Source: JAIBBD01 sp041390685 (GTDB taxonomy: Bacteria; Chloroflexota; Dehalococcoidia; UBA2979). Taken from it: a stretch of DNA of 64,000 nt. Where the stretch lies: assembly GCA_041390685.1 (NCBI GenBank), contig JAWKPL010000001.1, forward strand, positions 992,001-1,056,000, given 5' to 3'. Positions within the stretch are counted from its first letter, which is position 1. Each line of letters starts with the position of its first letter. The notes beneath the pieces are model-generated. The model did not search any database and was not told where the DNA came from. It was given only the letters and a program-made list of their open reading frames with translations. Shown one piece after another: positions 48,225 through 57,268 of this stretch. Position numbers and translations under genes: made by a program.

Positions 48225-49904
48225 CTAGAAGCCGGTCGCGTCCCGGTAGCGTAATCGTTCGATCAGTAAGAAGGCAGCCGCCGTCACCGCCATCAGGATC
48301 GTCGAGAGCGCGAGCGCGTGCCCGAGGTTCGCCTCACCCGGCCGCCCCAGCGCGTCGAAGATCGCGATCGGCAACGTCGCAAACTCCTGCCGCTGCAGCA
48401 GCACCGTCGCCCCGAACTCGCCGAGCGAGACTGCGAACGCGAAGAGTGCCCCCGCCAGCAACGGCCGACGCAGGATAGGGAACTCCACGCGCCACCACAC
48501 CGTCCAGGCCGACGCTCCGAGCATCCTCGCCGCCTCCGGCACGCGCGGGTCGAGCGCCCGCAGCGTGGAGAGCGCCGAGCGCAACACGAATGGATACGCC
48601 ACGAGCGCGTGGGCCGCGAACACCAGCCACAGCGAGCCACGCAGGTCGTACGGCTCGCGGTTGAATGTCACCAGATACCCGAAGCCGAGCACCACCGCCG
48701 GTACGGTCAGCGGGAGCATGAGCAGCGCGTCTGCTACCGCCCCCACGGCCCCTCGCGAGTACGCGATGACACGGGCCGAGGCCAGCCCCACGACCGTCGC
48801 GATCGCCGCTGACCCGGCGGCGAACGTCAGGCTCCAGCGCATCGCATCCAGAGGCGGAATGAACGACTGCCGACCCGTGTCGTCGAACAGCGTGGTGAAG
48901 TTCTCGAGGGTGACTGTGTCCGTCGCGCCGACCGTCAGCGCCCCGTGTACCAGCGCCGCCATCGGCGTGACGATGAACGCGATCAACAGGATCAGGACGG
49001 GCAGCGCGAACAGGACCTGCCCCCCGCCGGCCCGCCGGAGTCGCGTCGCATGGTCGCCGCGCAGCCCCAGTGACCGCGTGGCGCCGCGCTGGAACACCGA
49101 GTACAGCGTCAGCGCCGCGACGCTCGCTGCCACCTGGATCACCGACACCAGCGCCGCCGCCGGAAGCTCCACCAGCCGCGTCGCCAGCCGGTACACGACC
49201 ACCTCGAGCGTATCGAGGTCCGGGTTCCCGGCCCCGAGCACCAGCACCACACCGAATGAGGTGAACGTGAACGTGAACACCAGCGCCGCCGCCGAGAGAA
49301 TCGCCGGCGTCAACGCGGGCAGCGTCACCGCGCGAAACGCGCTCCACGGCCCGGCGCCCAGCAGCCGCGCCGCTTCCTCCGTCCGCGGGTCCAGGTTGCG
49401 CCACACCACCGACACCAGCCGGATCACCACCGCCACGTTATAAAACACGTGTGCCGCGAGGAGGATCCATATCGTCCCCAGCGGACGCACCGGTTCGAGA
49501 CCGGCTGCCTCCAGCAGCTCGTTCAGCCAGCCGTCCGGCCCCGCCAGCCGCTGGAACGCGATCGCCACCACCAGCGTCGGCAGCACGAATGGCACCGTCA
49601 GCAGCGCCAGCAGCAACCCCTGCAGCGGAAAGCGCAACCGCGCGAAGACGTATGCCGCCGGGATCCCCACCGCCAGCGCGATCGCCGTCGAGGCGGCCGC
49701 CTGCCCCGCCGTGAACGCCAGTCGTTCCCAGTAGTAGCGGTCGCCCAGGACGTCGCCCAGCGGCTGCAGCGCGAACGCGCCGTCCGGCGTCACGGCGCGC
49801 CAGACCATCGCTCCCAGCGGCCACGCCAGGAACGGCCCCACCAGCAACAGCGCCGGCAGCACCCAGGGCCATGTGGTGCGCCGGCGCGTCCAGACACGGT
49901 TCAT
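48225..49904 (-). CDS. thiP: Thiamine ABC transporter permease (ThiP-like, fused double permease)
   Basis: This 559-residue membrane protein contains two homologous permease halves, about 12 TM segments in total. Each half has a coupling loop: E-E-A-A-R-L-L-G-A-G-P-W in the first and P-E-A-A-R-M-L-G-A-S-A-W in the second. This layout is shared by ThiP and FbpB. The ATG at 49904 overlaps the binding protein stop (ATGA), and an upstream in-frame start lies inside that gene. A free-standing call would be Fe(III)- or thiamine-type; the upstream TPP riboswitch decides for thiamine or a precursor. Confidence 0.85.
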   Translation of the reverse strand: MNRVWTRRRTTWPWVLPALLLVGPFLAWPLGAMVWRAVTPDGAFALQPLGDVLGDRYYWERLAFTAGQAAASTAIALAVGIPAAYVFARLRFPLQGLLLALLTVPFVLPTLVVAIAFQRLAGPDGWLNELLEAAGLEPVRPLGTIWILLAAHVFYNVAVVIRLVSVVWRNLDPRTEEAARLLGAGPWSAFRAVTLPALTPAILSAAALVFTFTFTSFGVVLVLGAGNPDLDTLEVVVYRLATRLVELPAAALVSVIQVAASVAALTLYSVFQRGATRSLGLRGDHATRLRRAGGGQVLFALPVLILLIAFIVTPMAALVHGALTVGATDTVTLENFTTLFDDTGRQSFIPPLDAMRWSLTFAAGSAAIATVVGLASARVIAYSRGAVGAVADALLMLPLTVPAVVLGFGYLVTFNREPYDLRGSLWLVFAAHALVAYPFVLRSALSTLRALDPRVPEAARMLGASAWTVWWRVEFPILRRPLLAGALFAFAVSLGEFGATVLLQRQEFATLPIAIFDALGRPGEANLGHALALSTILMAVTAAAFLLIERLRYRDATGF

Positions 49905-50947
49905 CGGCGCATGATGTCCGTCCACTCGCGCACCCACCGATTCACGGTCGTCGCGTCAACGTAAAGCGGCGCAGGCTCCACGTCGACCTCCGCCCATCGC
50001 CACCAGTCCGGCGTCTCCGTTCCGGGGATCACCGGGTAGACGAACATCGTCTCCGGGATCTGACGCTGCACCTCGTCCGTCAACAGGAAGTCGATGAACG
50101 ACCGCGCCAGCTCAGGCTCCCTGGCCCCCCGCAGCACCCCGGCCGCCTCCACCTGCCGGAAGAGCTTCAGCCCGCCCGGGACGACGTTCGCGGTGGGCGG
50201 CTCGTCCAGCTCACCTTCGCTGAAAAACACCTCCGCTGCCGGGCTCGTCGTATACGAGACGACCAGCGGCCGTTCGCCTCCGTTCCGGCTGAAGTGTGTG
50301 TTGTACGCGACGTCCCACCCGTCGACCACCAGCACGTCGTTCGCCCGCAGCTCCCGCCAGTAGTCTCTCCACGTGTACGCACCGGTCTCACCGAAGTGCG
50401 CGACCGTCGTCGCGAGGAATTGCAGTCCCGGCGAGGAGGTCGCCGGATCCTCGACGACCAGCGTCCCCCGCCATGCCGGCGTGACGAGGTCTTCCAGCCG
50501 CTCGGGCGGCGTCCCCGCCTCTCGGTCGAAGTTCAGCGCCACGTACCCGTAGTCGATCGGCGTCACCTCCTGGGAGTCGCCGACCTCCGCCCATATCTCC
50601 GAAGGGATCGCGTCGCGCCGCGCCGAGTCGTACGCCTCGAACAGCCCCGCTCCGGCCGTCCGCGCCAGCGTCAGGTTGTCCACCCCGTACAGCACGTCGC
50701 CTTCCGGGTTGCCCGCGTTGAGCAACGCTCGATTCACCACCTCGTTCGCGTCGCCGCCCTTGCGGATGTCGACCGAAACGTCGTGCTCACGTTCGAACTG
50801 CTCAATCAGCTCGCTGCTCATGTCGAACGAGCCGTGGGTGATCACGACGAGCGTCGGCGCGTCCGCGTCGTCGTCGCCGCACGCCACCGCCACGAGGCCG
50901 GCCGCGCCCCAGCACACGAGAATGAACAGGAATCGAATGGTCCGCAT
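49901..50947 (-). CDS. thiB: Thiamine ABC transporter substrate-binding lipoprotein (ThiB-like)
   Basis: This 348-residue periplasmic-type binding protein has a lipobox signal (L-V-A-V-A-C-G) and the ThiB/TbpA pattern. L-V-V-I-T-H-G-S-F-D-M opens the first lobe. F-E-R-E-H-D-V-S-V-D-I-R-K-G-G-D-A-N-E follows, then G-D-V-L-Y-G-V-D-N-L and P-I-D-Y-G-Y-V-A-L-N-F-D. V-S-Y-T-T-S-P-A-A-E and L-F-V-Y-P-V-like M-F-V-Y-P-V close the second lobe. I chose the ATG at 50947, with GGGAGG nine bases upstream, because the signal peptide begins there. It is the first gene after the TPP riboswitch and terminator and overlaps thiP by four bases. Confidence 0.88.
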   Translation of the reverse strand: MRTIRFLFILVCWGAAGLVAVACGDDDADAPTLVVITHGSFDMSSELIEQFEREHDVSVDIRKGGDANEVVNRALLNAGNPEGDVLYGVDNLTLARTAGAGLFEAYDSARRDAIPSEIWAEVGDSQEVTPIDYGYVALNFDREAGTPPERLEDLVTPAWRGTLVVEDPATSSPGLQFLATTVAHFGETGAYTWRDYWRELRANDVLVVDGWDVAYNTHFSRNGGERPLVVSYTTSPAAEVFFSEGELDEPPTANVVPGGLKLFRQVEAAGVLRGAREPELARSFIDFLLTDEVQRQIPETMFVYPVIPGTETPDWWRWAEVDVEPAPLYVDATTVNRWVREWTDIMRR

Positions 50948-51022
50948 CTCGGGTCCCTCCCGGACTGCGAGACCGCTGTCCCGGAACCGGCCGCGGTCGA
51001 GGAAGGACGCGGGCACACAGAA

Positions 51023-51055
51023 GGCCAGCGTCGTGTACCTCGATACGCTGGCCTG
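51023..51055 (-). terminator. Riboswitch expression-platform terminator
   Basis: A perfect 10-bp stem (AGGCCAGCGT/ACGCTGGCCT) with a 13-base loop is followed on the minus strand by TTCTGTGTG. It lies 15-20 bases after the TPP aptamer and before thiB. TPP-bound aptamer would favour this hairpin and stop transcription. Confidence 0.7.
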
Positions 51056-51067
51056 ATGTTCGGGGAC

Positions 51068-51158
51068 CGAACCGCATTCCTACGCACGGATGACCGTGAT
51101 CAGGTTCGAGGGGTTGGTGGTCGCCCACCTCTCAGCCCGAAGGCACCCCCAGCGGATC
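51068..51158 (-). ncRNA. TPP riboswitch (THI element)
   Basis: Reading the minus strand from 51157, the conserved parts appear in order: GGGGTGCC, CGGGCTGAGA, then a variable stem, ACCCCTCGAACCTGATC and GGTCAT, and GCGTAGGAA near 51077. This is the full THI box consensus that binds thiamine pyrophosphate. A promoter lies upstream and a terminator hairpin downstream, then thiBPQ. High TPP should switch the importer off. Confidence 0.95.
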
Positions 51159-51177
51159 TCATACTGTGACTACGCCG

Positions 51178-51205
51178 AGGGTAACGCCCGGGCGCGCGCC
51201 GTCAA
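51178..51205 (-). promoter_or_regulatory. Promoter of the thiBPQ operon
   Basis: On the minus strand, TTGACG (51205-51200) and TACCCT (51183-51178) are 16 bases apart. Transcription would begin near 51171, about 14 bases before the TPP aptamer, which fits a riboswitch leader. Confidence 0.55.
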
Positions 51206-51215
51206 GACCGCCCCC

Positions 51216-52823
51216 TTAGCGATCCCGTCGAGGCAGCAACTCCGCGATCGCCCGCGCTGACTCCGCCGCCGGCCGCGTCGCATCCAGCACCACGTGCGGC
51301 CCTTCGCCGGCCGCGACCGCCTCGAAGCGCTCGCGCTGCAGCCCGTAGACCTCCCACGTCGCGTCCGAGGTCCGCAACGGGTCGTCCTCGCGCCCCTCGA
51401 TCCGCAGCCGCGCGGACTCGTCGTCCATCCGCAGTTCGGCGATCAGCACGGGGACGCCATGCGCTCGCGCCACTTGGGTTGCCGCCGCACGCTCCGAGGC
51501 CCGGCCATGCATCGCATCCAGCACCACCGGACGGCCAGCCTCGAGCTGCGCCGCGACCCGCCGCCGCAACTCCTCGTAGGTGCGTTCGTTCATTTCTGGC
51601 CCGTACAGCCCGCGCCGGAATTCATCCGTTGCCCGCTGACGGGGGTCCAGCCCCGCCAGCCGCTTCCGCGTCGCGTCCGAGGAGAGATACGCCGCTCCGA
51701 TGCGACCCGCGAGCGTCGCCGCCACCGTCGACTTCCCGGTCGCCGGTAGTCCGCTCATCACCACGACGCACGGCGCCGCCCGCCGGCCGCCGTACGACGC
51801 CGCGAGGCGGAAGTATCCCGCCGCCGAGGCACTCAGCCGCGCGCGCTCTGCCTCATCGATCTCGGACGCATGCGCCCCGATCGATTCGACCTTCCCGCGC
51901 ACGAACGCGCGGAAGGCGCGGTGCAGTGGCTGCAGCACCCCCATCGTCTCGTCACACGAGGCCGCGATGTACCGCCCGGCAACCTCGTCTCCGAGGTCCC
52001 CGAACCCCCGCGCCTCGAGGTCCATCGCGAGGAACGCGATGTCGTACCCCACGTCGACGTACCGGAAGTGGAACCAGTCCGTGAACTCGATACAGTCGAC
52101 GATAGCGATCTGCTCCGCCGCCCCGTCGCTGCCGTCGAGGAGATAGACGTGCTTGGCGTGCAGGTCGCCATGTCCCTCGACGACGCGGCCGTCAGCGAGC
52201 CGCTCGTTGAATAGCCCCTGTTCCGCCTCGATCGTCGCGTCGAAGAAGGCCTTCGTTGCCGCCGCATCCTCGGCTCGCCACGTATCTCCGATGAACGGCG
52301 CAGCCTCGCCGTACTCGCGGCTCCACCACGTTCGCTCGCCTGGCCCCCCGGCGTACTCGGGGTCATCCGGCACCACCGCCGCCGCCTCGTGGAACGCGAT
52401 CAGCGTGCGCACCAGCCGTTCCGCGAGGCGGGGCGGCGGCCCTTCCGAGGCTAGGATGCGGTCCAGCGTCCGGTCATCCGGCAACCGCCGCATCTTTACC
52501 GCCCACTCGACGACCTCACCGTCCGCCTCCACGGCGAACCGGCCGGCCGCCTGGCGGACGACGGGCACCACGTCGAGGTAGGCATCTGGCGCCAGCCGCG
52601 TGTTCAGGCGCACCTCGTCGTAGCAGTACCGCTCTCGATCTTCCGGGGCGAGCTGATTGATGAACCCGAAGTCGACCGGCTTCTTGGTCTTGTAGACCAC
52701 GTCTCCGGCGAGGAACACGTACGAGATGTGCGTCTGCGCGAGCTCGACCCGATCGACGGCGTGCGGATAGGCGCGCGGATCGAGGAGCCCTCGGACGTAT
52801 GCCGGAAGTGCGTCGTCGCTCAC
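51216..52823 (-). CDS. APH-like phosphotransferase/AAA-type ATPase (kinase) fusion
   Basis: This is a 535-residue two-domain cytoplasmic protein. Residues about 20-330 resemble aminoglycoside phosphotransferase/choline kinase-like enzymes: V-V-Y-K-T-K-K-P-V (nucleotide lysine), V-E-G-H-G-D-L-H near residue 216 (catalytic loop) and I-V-D-C-I-E-F (metal loop). Residues about 350-535 form a P-loop kinase-like domain with G-L-P-A-T-G-K-S-T (about 358-366), V-V-L-D-A-M-H and an R-rich lid. Such fusions are widespread but lack a settled substrate. It follows the DEAD-box helicase on the same strand after 60 bases. Confidence 0.85.
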   Translation of the reverse strand: MSDDALPAYVRGLLDPRAYPHAVDRVELAQTHISYVFLAGDVVYKTKKPVDFGFINQLAPEDRERYCYDEVRLNTRLAPDAYLDVVPVVRQAAGRFAVEADGEVVEWAVKMRRLPDDRTLDRILASEGPPPRLAERLVRTLIAFHEAAAVVPDDPEYAGGPGERTWWSREYGEAAPFIGDTWRAEDAAATKAFFDATIEAEQGLFNERLADGRVVEGHGDLHAKHVYLLDGSDGAAEQIAIVDCIEFTDWFHFRYVDVGYDIAFLAMDLEARGFGDLGDEVAGRYIAASCDETMGVLQPLHRAFRAFVRGKVESIGAHASEIDEAERARLSASAAGYFRLAASYGGRRAAPCVVVMSGLPATGKSTVAATLAGRIGAAYLSSDATRKRLAGLDPRQRATDEFRRGLYGPEMNERTYEELRRRVAAQLEAGRPVVLDAMHGRASERAAATQVARAHGVPVLIAELRMDDESARLRIEGREDDPLRTSDATWEVYGLQRERFEAVAAGEGPHVVLDATRPAAESARAIAELLPRRDR

Positions 52824-52883
52824 ATCCCGACGGTAGATACCCGCCGCACCGCCGTCAACGAACGCACCGAGACGGGGCTCCGC

Positions 52884-54782
52884 TCAGGCGTAGAGCTCGA
52901 GCTGCTCCTTCTGCAGCCGCTCGCCGAACGCGGCCAGCAGCGCGTCGAACTCCGCCACGTCCCGCTCGCACACGAAGGTGATCGCCTTGCCCGTCCGCCC
53001 GGCGCGGCCCGTCCGGCCGATGCGGTGCACGTACTCCTCGGGGTTCTGAGGCACGTCGTAGTTCACGACGTGCGTGATCTCGGGGATATCGAGGCCACGC
53101 GCCGCCACGTTCGTCGCCACCAGGACATCGAGCCGCCCCTCGCGGAACTGCTGCACCACCTGGTCACGCTTACGCTGGTCCATGTCGCCGTGCAGCGCGC
53201 CCACGCGGATGCCCGCATCCGAGAGCTGGTCGCGCAGGTAGTCCACACCTCGTCGCGTCCGCGAGAAGATCAGCGTCCGGCCGCGCAGCTCACGGTCGAT
53301 CAGCTCCTGGAGGCCGCGAATCTTGTCGCGCTGAGCGACTTCGAAGTACACCTGCTCGACCGTCTCCACCGTGGTCTGCTCCGGCGCGATCGTCACCGTC
53401 TCCGGCTCCTCCATGTACCGGCGCACGAGGCGGAGGATTGAATGCGGCATCGTCGCAGAGAAGAGCGCCGTCTGCCGCGCTCGTGGTGTCCGCGTCAGGA
53501 TCCGCGTGATGTCCGGCAAGAACCCGATGTCGAGCATCTGGTCCGCCTCGTCGAGCACCGCATACCGCACGGCGCTCAGCGACAGCGTCTCCCGATGCAG
53601 GTGGTCGATCACCCGGCCCGGAGTGCCCACCACGATGTGCGGCCGCCGCTCCAGCGCCCGGAAGTCCCGCTCGAGCGCGCGCCCGCCGAGCAGCCCCACC
53701 ACTTCGAGGCCGTACGGCTTCCCGAGGTCCTGCAGCACCTCCAGCACCTGCTGTGCCAGCTCCCGCGTCGGTACGAGCACGAGTCCCTGCACCGCGCGGC
53801 GAGAACCGTCCAGGCGCTCCACCATCGGCAACCCGAACGCGAGCGTCTTCCCTGTCCCGGTCTGCGCGATCCCCACCACGTCTCGGCCGCTCAGCAGCAG
53901 CGGGATCGACTGTTCCTGGATCGGGCTCGGCGTCGTGAACCCGAACCCCGCCACCGCAGCCAGCGAACGCTCACCCAGCCCGAGCGCTCGGAACGCCGGA
54001 GGGAACGTCGAGGGGTCAATGACGGGCGCGGACGCCGGAGGGGGCGCTTCGTGACTGCCGCCGTTGCCGTTCCGCTCGACCTCGGTAGTGTCCGCCACAT
54101 CGAGGTCACCACCGGATTCGTCGTCCTCAGACGCCTCGTCCGCTTCCGCGGCTCCATCCTCGGCCCGGCGATGCCGTCGTCCGCCGCGGCGCCCGCGGCG
54201 TCGCTTCGAGGTGGACGTCTCGTCGCGGTCCTCGGACGGCTCAACAGCCGGAGGAGCCGGTGCGACCGGAGGCTCCGAGTCCGCCTCCTCGGCCTCGGCT
54301 TCGGCCGAGCGCGTTACGTACTGCTTGATCCCTGCGTACAGCACACGGTCCGTCCGTGGGCCGGCCGGACGTCGTCGCGCCGGCACAATCGAGGCGTCCC
54401 CACCCTCGGCGGCGGGCCGGAATGCAATGTCCTCCGGCAACGGCGCATCAAGCGAAGACAGCGCCGGTCGCCGCCAGCGCCCCGGCCTGGGCGCCTCAGA
54501 GCGCTGCCTGGGCGGGGCCGCCCCGTTCCCGTTCGGCGGCCCATTGGTATTCCTGGTATTCCCGTTGGAGCCGCCGTTCGAGGACGGCTCCCCGCGCCCA
54601 CGGCCCCGGCCACCGCGGCTGCCGCGGCGCCGGCGCTTCTCGCCGGACTCTTCATCGGGGGAGTGTGCATCCGGAGGACCGGAAGGAGGCGCCGAGGACT
54701 GGGCGGAATCATAGAGGATGAGGGTGCTCGAGGGACGCTCGCTCCCGGCACCGAACAGGCGGCGGAACAGACTCACAGGCAA
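52884..54782 (-). CDS. DEAD-box RNA helicase with a long basic/acidic N-terminal extension
   Basis: This 632-residue ATP-dependent RNA helicase has its core at residues about 255-632: Q motif (F-T-T-P-S-P-I-Q), Walker A A-Q-T-G-T-G-K-T, P-T-R-E-L-A, G-G-R, T-P-G-R, V-L-D-E-A-D, S-A-T, then A-R-G-L-D and H-R-I-G-R-T-G-R. The first 250 residues are disordered: R-R-R-R-G-S-R-G-G-R-G-R-G-R-G (RGG-like), Asn/Gly runs, a short conserved-looking patch V-L-Y-A-G-I-K-Q-Y-V, then K-R-R-R-G-R-R-G-G-R-R and an acidic stretch. Most bacterial relatives carry such tails at the C-terminus. A role in ribosome assembly or RNA decay is likely. Confidence 0.9.
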   Translation of the reverse strand: MPVSLFRRLFGAGSERPSSTLILYDSAQSSAPPSGPPDAHSPDEESGEKRRRRGSRGGRGRGRGEPSSNGGSNGNTRNTNGPPNGNGAAPPRQRSEAPRPGRWRRPALSSLDAPLPEDIAFRPAAEGGDASIVPARRRPAGPRTDRVLYAGIKQYVTRSAEAEAEEADSEPPVAPAPPAVEPSEDRDETSTSKRRRGRRGGRRHRRAEDGAAEADEASEDDESGGDLDVADTTEVERNGNGGSHEAPPPASAPVIDPSTFPPAFRALGLGERSLAAVAGFGFTTPSPIQEQSIPLLLSGRDVVGIAQTGTGKTLAFGLPMVERLDGSRRAVQGLVLVPTRELAQQVLEVLQDLGKPYGLEVVGLLGGRALERDFRALERRPHIVVGTPGRVIDHLHRETLSLSAVRYAVLDEADQMLDIGFLPDITRILTRTPRARQTALFSATMPHSILRLVRRYMEEPETVTIAPEQTTVETVEQVYFEVAQRDKIRGLQELIDRELRGRTLIFSRTRRGVDYLRDQLSDAGIRVGALHGDMDQRKRDQVVQQFREGRLDVLVATNVAARGLDIPEITHVVNYDVPQNPEEYVHRIGRTGRAGRTGKAITFVCERDVAEFDALLAAFGERLQKEQLELYA

Positions 54783-54942
54783 TTCTCTGGGTACGTGCTG
54801 GTGCGCTTCAGCGAGGCTTCAGGCGCCTCGAGGCAGGAAGACGAGTGCAGACTGCTCGATGGGCGGACGCCGCGCCTCGCGGGCGCGCGGACTGATGTCA
54901 TTGCCGCCATTCTATCAATTCTCGGCGCTCCCCGCGACCCCG

Positions 54943-56238
54943 CTACTCCTCGGCCACGGTCGCCGGCACCAGTTCGCGCATCACGAGCGGCAGCGGCCGT
55001 CGCTGTGCCCGCCCCATCAGCACCCAGAACGCCACCACGCCCGCGAACACGAGCAGCCCCGCGAAGCGGAACACCGCCGGCAGACCGAACATGCTCACCA
55101 CCGCCGCTCCGAGGAGCGACCCGCCGAGAAAGCCCAGCGACGACGCCATCTGGTTCAGGCTCATCACGGCGCCCATCCCTCCTCGGCGCCCGGCCTCCAC
55201 GAACAGCGCCTGCTGCGCCGGCATCGCCAGCGCCTCACCCATCCCCATCGCCACGAACACCAGCAGCAACCACGGCGCGACCACCATCGCGTCGCCGAGA
55301 ATCGAGACGTCTACCAGCACCTGCGGCAAGTCCGGGATCACGAACAGGCACAGCGCCGCGATCCCGAGCCCGCTCGCCACGAGGTACCGCCGGTTGAACC
55401 GGTCCGCAAGCCGGCCCGTCAGCGGCTGCACCACCCCGCCCAGCAACGAACGGCTCGCCAGCACCACCCCCACGAACGTCGCACTCCCCGTGTTCAGGCC
55501 GTCCGCGCTGATCACATACACCGCGAGGAACGTCGATCCCGCCCCCCAGCTCGTCGACACGCAGACGCGCGCCGCCACCGCCGCCTGCACGATCGGCATC
55601 CGCGCGACCGCGCTCCACGGCAGGGCAGGGCCGTCACCGTCCTGGTCCTCGCTCGTCGACCCGTGCCCGCCCGCTCGGCCGGACCCCCGCACCGCCGGCA
55701 GCGCCACGAGCGCGAGCAGCCCTGTCCCGCTCAGCAGCACCGACATCGTGAGGAACGCCGCCTGCGAGCTCACCAGGTCCCGCACCGCGCCGCCGAGCAA
55801 CGGCCCGAGCCCGAACCCCGCCGTCTCCGCCACGGCGAACATGCCCATGTAGGTGCCTTCGCGCCCCGGCGGCGCCAGCCGCCCGACGTACGCCAGTGCC
55901 ATCGGGAAGATCGCCGCGGCGCCAACGCCGGACAGCAACCGGAACGCGATCACCAGACCCCAGTGGTGCGAAACGAGGTACCCGAGACCCGCCGCCCCGT
56001 AGATCAGGAACCCGAGCACGATCAGGATCTTCGGTCCCCGCCGGTCACCGATCCGCCCGACGAGCGGCGACATCGCGAGCTGCGTGACCGCCAGCCCGGA
56101 GAACGACAGCGCGACCGCCAGCTCCGGCCCGTTCAGCTCTTCCCGCACGTACACGGGTAGCAGCGGCGACACCATGCCAATGCCCGCCATCGCGACTGCC
56201 ATCGCGATCCACAGGACGACAAACCCTCGAGAAAGCAT
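54943..56238 (-). CDS. MFS transporter
   Basis: This is a 431-residue major facilitator with 12 TM segments. Loop 2-3 has the G-R-I-G-D-R-R-G-P-K motif A, and its duplicate G-R-L-A-D-R-F-N-R-R occurs in the second half. TM5 has A-E-T-A-G-F-G-L-G-P-L-L-G-G, an antiporter-like motif C. An acidic loop (E-D-Q-D-G-D-G) separates the halves. It looks like a drug or metabolite exporter of the DHA1 type. The substrate is unknown. The neighbouring genes (purU, helicase) give no clue. The gap of 160 bases to the helicase gene holds no clear terminator. Confidence 0.85.
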   Translation of the reverse strand: MLSRGFVVLWIAMAVAMAGIGMVSPLLPVYVREELNGPELAVALSFSGLAVTQLAMSPLVGRIGDRRGPKILIVLGFLIYGAAGLGYLVSHHWGLVIAFRLLSGVGAAAIFPMALAYVGRLAPPGREGTYMGMFAVAETAGFGLGPLLGGAVRDLVSSQAAFLTMSVLLSGTGLLALVALPAVRGSGRAGGHGSTSEDQDGDGPALPWSAVARMPIVQAAVAARVCVSTSWGAGSTFLAVYVISADGLNTGSATFVGVVLASRSLLGGVVQPLTGRLADRFNRRYLVASGLGIAALCLFVIPDLPQVLVDVSILGDAMVVAPWLLLVFVAMGMGEALAMPAQQALFVEAGRRGGMGAVMSLNQMASSLGFLGGSLLGAAVVSMFGLPAVFRFAGLLVFAGVVAFWVLMGRAQRRPLPLVMRELVPATVAEE

Positions 56239-56353
56239 CTGCGCCTCAGCCGGGTAACCGCTCGGACACTCCGAGTCGGCTCACCAGCGAGTGTACGAGA
56301 CGCACCACGCGCGTGCTGAATCGCGGCCTGCCGTCTTCCGCCCAGCCCCGACC

Positions 56354-57223
56354 CTAGCGGAACACCACCGTCTTGTTCCCATGCACCAGCACCCGGTCCT
56401 CCAGATGCCACTGCACCGCCCGCGCCAGCACCGACCGCTCCACCTCGCGCCCGTGCCGCACGAGGTCGGCCCGCGTGTCCCGATGCGACACCCGCACCAC
56501 GTCCTGCTCGATGATTGGCCCCTCGTCGAGCTGCTCCGTCGCGTAGTGAGCCGTCGCCCCGATGATCTTGACCCCCCGCGCGAACGCCTTCCCGTACGGG
56601 TCCGCCCCGGCGAACGCCGGCAGGAACGAGTGGTGGATGTTGATCACCGCGTGCGGGTACTCCTCGATGAACCCCGGCGACAGCACCTGCATGTACCGCG
56701 CCAGCACCACGAGGTCGGCCTCGCCACGCAGTAGCTCCCGCACGGCCCGCTCCTGGGCTGGCTTCGTCGCCGGCGTCACGGGCAGGTGGTGGTACGGGAT
56801 GTCGAACGCCTCTACCTCGCGACGCAGGTCCTCGTGGTTCGAGATCACCATCGAGATCGCCGCCGCCAGTTCGCCCCGCCGCCAGCGCCACAGCAGTTCG
56901 AGGAGGCAGTGGTCCGCCTTCGACACCAGCACCGCCATTCGTCGGCGGTCGTTGCTGTACGCAACCTTCCACTGCATCTCGAACGCTGGCGCGATCCGCT
57001 CCCCGAACTCCGCGGCAATGCGCTCGGCCGGTGCGTCGAGCCCTCCAAGCTCGTACTCCAGCCGCAGGAAGAACTGCCCCCGACCGTCCTCCGAGGAGTA
57101 CTGGTCCGCCTGCACGATGTTCGCCCCGTGCTCGAACAGGAACGACGACACGGCCGCCACGATCCCCGGCTTGTCCGGGCACTGCACCAGCAACCGCGCC
57201 GTCCCCGGCGCCTGCTCAGCCAT
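56354..57223 (-). CDS. purU: Formyltetrahydrofolate deformylase PurU
   Basis: PurU hydrolyses 10-formyl-THF to formate and THF and balances one-carbon pools. The 289 residues consist of an N-terminal ACT domain (about 8-85: L-L-V-Q-C-P-D-K-P-G-I-V-A-A-V-S) and a formyltransferase-fold domain (about 95-289: V-L-V-S-K-A-D-H-C-L). The catalytic N-I-H-H-S-F-L-P block comes later, along with A-T-A-H-Y-A-T-E-Q-L-D-E-G-P-I-I-E-Q-D-V. GART is excluded because of the ACT domain and the H-H-S-F-L-P form. The ATG at 57223 begins the ACT domain. Confidence 0.93.
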   Translation of the reverse strand: MAEQAPGTARLLVQCPDKPGIVAAVSSFLFEHGANIVQADQYSSEDGRGQFFLRLEYELGGLDAPAERIAAEFGERIAPAFEMQWKVAYSNDRRRMAVLVSKADHCLLELLWRWRRGELAAAISMVISNHEDLRREVEAFDIPYHHLPVTPATKPAQERAVRELLRGEADLVVLARYMQVLSPGFIEEYPHAVINIHHSFLPAFAGADPYGKAFARGVKIIGATAHYATEQLDEGPIIEQDVVRVSHRDTRADLVRHGREVERSVLARAVQWHLEDRVLVHGNKTVVFR

Positions 57224-57268
57224 GCGGCGGATGATAGGCGCGCCGCTCCTCAGCGGCCACGCGGCCCG

